A stretch of DNA of 64,000 nucleotides, from contig VGSG01000012.1 of NCBI GenBank assembly GCA_016875095.1, positions 1 to 64,000 of the forward strand, read 5' to 3'. This DNA comes from Deltaproteobacteria bacterium. Its GTDB lineage: Bacteria > Desulfobacterota > Desulfomonilia > Desulfomonilales > Desulfomonilaceae. This document shows positions 63,753-64,000 of the stretch, piece after piece. Made by a program: the position numbers and the translations under genes. A model generated the notes under the pieces. That model did no database searches. It was not told the DNA's origin and worked only from the letters and a program-made list of their open reading frames with translations. Each line of letters begins with the position of its first letter. The first letter of the stretch is position 1.

Positions 63753-64000
63753 ATGGGATCCCACATAAGCAGCCGTGTTTCGGTGGTGATGACGGCGTGT
63801 TTCGTCTTTGCCGCTCTCGTCTGTTCAGCCGGATCCTCAGTCGCGGATGATTGCAGAAGGGTCCGGAATATTCTGGTCCTATTCGACGCTTCAGGGTTCA
63901 TGAAAAGCGGAGAGCGCTACCAGCGCTTCCTGGAGAGCATGAGTTCCTTCGAAAACGCGATGCCGCTGACTGCGGACGGGTTCTTTAATGTGGGCTTACG
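63753..64000 (+). CDS. Exported protein, 5' part only
   Basis: The frame starts with ATG behind GAGGAGG and runs off the window after 82 codons. It has a signal peptide (SVVMTACFVFAALVCSAGSS, cleavage near residue 29) followed by RNILVLFDASGFMKSGERYQ, which resembles the first strand and metal-site motif (DxSxS-like, here DASGF) of a von Willebrand factor A domain. The rest of the protein cannot be seen; a VWA-OmpA type protein is one option. Confidence 0.6.
   Translation, partial: MGSHISSRVSVVMTACFVFAALVCSAGSSVADDCRRVRNILVLFDASGFMKSGERYQRFLESMSSFENAMPLTADGFFNVGL

Overview
The window reads as a chromosomal segment of an anaerobic Desulfobacterota (former Deltaproteobacteria) bacterium, possibly Desulfomonile-like; this is inferred from gene content and gene order, not from a marker-gene comparison. 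Pointers are a sirohaem/4Fe-4S protein next to a cysteine-free Crp/Fnr regulator, ATP synthase with separate b and b' subunits and a bactofilin upstream, a TRAP carboxylate transporter, an arsenosugar-type radical SAM gene, and two genes that appear to read UGA as selenocysteine.

Layout. 1-1.9 kb: AbiE-type toxin/antitoxin pair facing each other, with two very large perfect palindromes in front of the antitoxin gene. 1.9-6.2 kb: a predicted redox/stress regulon (ferredoxin-like protein, HD-domain protein, sirohaem protein, Crp/Fnr regulator, TIGR02757 protein) linked by two TTGAY-N4-GTCAA sites. 6.2-14.1 kb: DUF192 protein, YajD-like HNH protein, a large single-chain restriction-modification enzyme and an MrfA-type helicase fused to an exonuclease domain. 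14.1-20.9 kb: a secreted beta-rich protein, TPR proteins, a DUF6178-like protein, efp, an M24 peptidase and a single-domain response regulator. 21-26.9 kb: GntR regulator, DctPQM TRAP transporter and an acyl-CoA synthetase, a likely uptake and activation locus for a carboxylic acid. 27.4-28.0 kb: peroxiredoxin-like selenoprotein.

28.1-40.5 kb is one minus-strand run: mreB-mreC-mreD-mrdA-rodA (cell elongation), a bactofilin, then atpF'-atpF-atpH-atpA-atpG-atpD-atpC, with an internal promoter just before the ATP synthase genes. Divergent from mreB comes a PpiD/SurA-like chaperone, tRNA-Gly(CCC) and the translation cluster rimP-nusA-ylxR-infB-ylxP-rbfA-nrnA (42.7-49.7 kb).

49.8-56 kb holds small secreted proteins, a lipoprotein, a P-II protein, a HAD hydrolase, and a peroxidase-like protein with selenocysteine ArsS. 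56.2-62.6 kb is a minus-strand fatty-acid synthesis block, yceD-rpmF-fabD-fabG-acpP-fabF-glyA, lacking plsX and fabH between rpmF and fabD. The last 1.4 kb has another small secreted protein, a DUF2752 membrane protein and the start of an exported protein cut by the window end.

Several classes of short palindromic intergenic repeats (REPIN-like) occur at 6.2, 21.0, 26.9, 27.2, 50.5 and 53.2 kb. No rRNA, CRISPR array, insertion sequence or integrase was seen. Many start codons were moved inward from the longest frame on the basis of ribosome-binding sites and family starts.
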